Shown here: in pieces, positions 31,288 through 32,144 of the stretch
Numbering within the stretch: position 1 is the first letter of the stretch
Layout of the letters: the number at the start of each line of letters is the position of its first letter
Assembly: GCF_004348595.1 (NCBI RefSeq)
Contig: NZ_SMKD01000062.1
Span: 1-32,144, forward strand
DNA length: 32,144 bases
Source: Micromonospora sp. KC723
GTDB taxonomy: Bacteria; Actinomycetota; Actinomycetes; Mycobacteriales; Micromonosporaceae
Reading direction: 5' to 3'
Position numbers and translations under genes: made by a program
The notes under the pieces: generated by a model
Database searches by the model: none
What the model was told of the DNA's origin: nothing
Seen by the model: the letters and a program-made list of their open reading frames with translations, nothing else

Positions 31288-31686
31288 ATGCTGCGTCGGA
31301 TCACGTCCCTCATCGCCGCGACAGTGCTCGCCGTGGTCACCTCGGTCACGGTTGCCGCCACGCCGGCTATGGCCGGCGAGAACGCGATGGCCTGGACGTA
31401 CTACGGCGGGACCGCCCGGGGGCAGGCCGTCTGGTACCACGACGGCGACAGCCTCAAGGTCTGCGACATGAGCGCCGACAGCCGGGGCATCCGGGGCGTC
31501 GTCTACTCGTACAACTCCTCGGGCGGGTTCTGGGAGAACGAGTTCTCGGTCACCGACTCGAACTCCTCCGACGGCTGCAAGTACGGGTCGGAGAACGTGC
31601 CGGACGGACGGAAGGTTGAGGTCGTGGTCTACCAGTACTGGGGCGACTCGACGTGCTGCGCCGAGAGCTCGTTCGGCGTGGCCTGA
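31288..31686 (+). CDS. Small secreted protein of unknown function
   Basis: A 132-residue exported protein: MLRRITSLIAATVLAVVTS start, signal-peptide cleavage near residue 29 (AMA). The mature part of about 103 residues is rich in Tyr, Ser, Gly and Trp and has four cysteines (KVCDM, DGCKYG, STCCAES), so two disulfides are likely. The repeated WYHDGD, YNSSGGFW, YQYWGD segments suggest a compact beta fold. No family recognised. AAGG precedes the ATG, and the -10 box TAGGGT (31249-31254) is a candidate with no clear -35. The 293 bases before it (30995-31287) hold nothing else recognisable. It ends at a strong hairpin. Confidence 0.7.
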   Translation: MLRRITSLIAATVLAVVTSVTVAATPAMAGENAMAWTYYGGTARGQAVWYHDGDSLKVCDMSADSRGIRGVVYSYNSSGGFWENEFSVTDSNSSDGCKYGSENVPDGRKVEVVVYQYWGDSTCCAESSFGVA

Positions 31687-31699
31687 GCCGAGCCGATGC

Positions 31700-31725
31700 G
31701 GCCCCCGGCTTCCCGGCCGGGGGCC
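31700..31725 (+). terminator. Terminator hairpin of the small secreted-protein gene
   Basis: GGCCCCCGGC (31700-31709) pairs perfectly with GCCGGGGGCC (31716-31725) around a 6-base loop, 13 bases after the stop codon. Confidence 0.8.
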
Positions 31726-31830
31726 CAACCGGGCTCGCCTGGTCAAGACGAGTTAGTTCTGGCGACCTCCGCGATGCCTTGATCATGAGGCGATGACATC
31801 GGTCACGGAAGTGGCGAAGCCGCTCGTGCG

Positions 31831-31944
31831 CGGTTGGCGTTCGGTGTGCTGCTGGGCACCATGATCGTCCGCTCGCTCCTGGTCACGGCGGCGCTGACCC
31901 TGGACGGGGGCAGGCGGATGTGGTGGCCCAGCGAACTGTTCGAG
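31831..31944 (+). pseudogene. C-terminal relic of an MMPL-family transporter
   Basis: In one plus-strand frame this reads RLAFGVLLGTMIVRSLLVTAALTLDGGRRMWWPSELF, which matches the usual end of MMPL exporters (LAFGVLLDTxxVRSLLVPALxLxxGRRxWWPS). An in-frame stop at 31786 and absence of the rest of the protein show it is a fragment. It is not a copy of the exporter at 22633-24798, whose end is different. It lies directly beyond the tRNA-Arg 3' end and after a terminator. No start or stop of its own is meaningful. Confidence 0.7.
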
Positions 31945-31984
31945 GATCAGCGAGCGACCAGCCATGTCGCGCTTTGCGGTTTTG

Positions 31985-32056
31985 TGCCCCCGGCAGGATT
32001 CGAACCTGCGCCCCCGCCTCCGGAGGGCGGTGCTCTATCCCCTGAGCTACGGGGGC
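31985..32056 (-). tRNA. tRNA-Arg (anticodon CCG)
   Basis: A complete 72-base cloverleaf on the minus strand: acceptor GCCCCCG with CGGGGGC plus discriminator A, D stem GCTC/GAGC, anticodon stem CCGCC/GGCGG with loop CTCCGGA (anticodon CCG reading CGG), a 4-base variable region, and T stem GCAGG/CCTGC around TTCGAAT. The CCA end is not encoded. The MMPL relic begins about 40 bases past its 3' end. Confidence 0.95.
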
Positions 32057-32134
32057 TCAGCGACCGGGAAAGAGTAGCAAACCCTCTCCCCGATCACCCA
32101 ATCGGTATCCCCATCCGCACCGCATGTCCCACCC

Positions 32135-32144
32135 CTGTCTCTTA
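32135..32144 (+). other. Residual Nextera sequencing adapter at the contig end
   Basis: The last ten bases, CTGTCTCTTA, are identical to the start of the Illumina Nextera transposase adapter (CTGTCTCTTATACACATCT). The window therefore ends at a contig end and these bases are probably not chromosomal. The 32057-32134 stretch before it shows no feature. Confidence 0.7.

Noticed and set aside
1..32144. CRISPR array, insertion sequence or prophage
   Set aside because: No spaced direct repeats, transposase, integrase or phage gene was found on reading both strands.

Overview
The window is high-GC actinobacterial chromosome, most like Micromonospora or a close relative. The evidence is the extreme third-position GC, frequent GTG/TTG starts, promoters with TANNNT -10 boxes and several apparently leaderless genes, and a typical Micromonosporaceae gene set (SCO7613-type membrane protein, GCS2-type glutamate-cysteine ligase, DUF2795 protein, resident Erm methyltransferase). 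The right end is a contig end: the last 10 bases match the start of the Illumina Nextera adapter.

Layout. 1-3555 (+): end of a large polytopic membrane protein, then pterin carbinolamine dehydratase overlapping an FHA-domain protein. 3746-5778 (-): translationally coupled guanidine-modifying hydrolase and ornithine aminotransferase, a short arginine-to-glutamate-semialdehyde route. 6092-6820 (-): EF-hand-like calcium-loop membrane protein. 7003-7812 (+): endonuclease VIII-type DNA glycosylase. 7890-9974 (-): WGR/beta-propeller protein coupled to a decayed streptomycin-6-kinase-type gene. 10131-11564 (-): secreted GH43 galactanase-like enzyme with a CBM13 lectin domain and its own promoter. 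11777-15090 (-): CoA-disulfide-reductase-like flavoprotein, glutamate-cysteine ligase and a DedA protein. 15241-19665: trehalose-synthase-like GH13 enzyme, FabG-like SDR, two coupled small membrane proteins (-), and a Gfo/Idh/MocA oxidoreductase.

19685-22620 is the most notable stretch. It holds a leaderless 39-codon leader ORF behind a WhiB7-like promoter, a roughly 280-base leader ending in a hairpin that covers the Shine-Dalgarno site of an Erm 23S rRNA methyltransferase, a DUF2795 gene overlapping the erm 3' end in antisense, and an erythromycin-esterase-family gene. Together these look like a drug-inducible ribosome-protection attenuator with a second resistance-family gene beside it.

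22633-25420 (-): TetR regulator and MMPL exporter with two tandem perfect palindromic operators. 25449-25751 (-): HxlR regulator remnant. 25918-26877 (+): stand-alone LigD-type NHEJ polymerase domain. 26924-28656 (-): PadR regulator and permease-prefix membrane protein, with a symmetric operator over the promoter. 28842-31686: three secreted proteins of unknown function, two built from internal Cys-pair repeats. 31700-32056: terminator, a relic of an MMPL transporter C-terminus, and tRNA-Arg(CCG) on the minus strand.

Across the window, four or five genes (dedA, the EF-hand-like gene, the DUF2795 gene, the esterase-family gene and perhaps the glutamate-cysteine ligase gene) carry GTGT/GTTT-N15-17-GGGTA promoters of the SigB/SigF stress type, suggesting a local set of stress-regulated genes. 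No CRISPR array, intact insertion sequence, rRNA or phage gene was seen.
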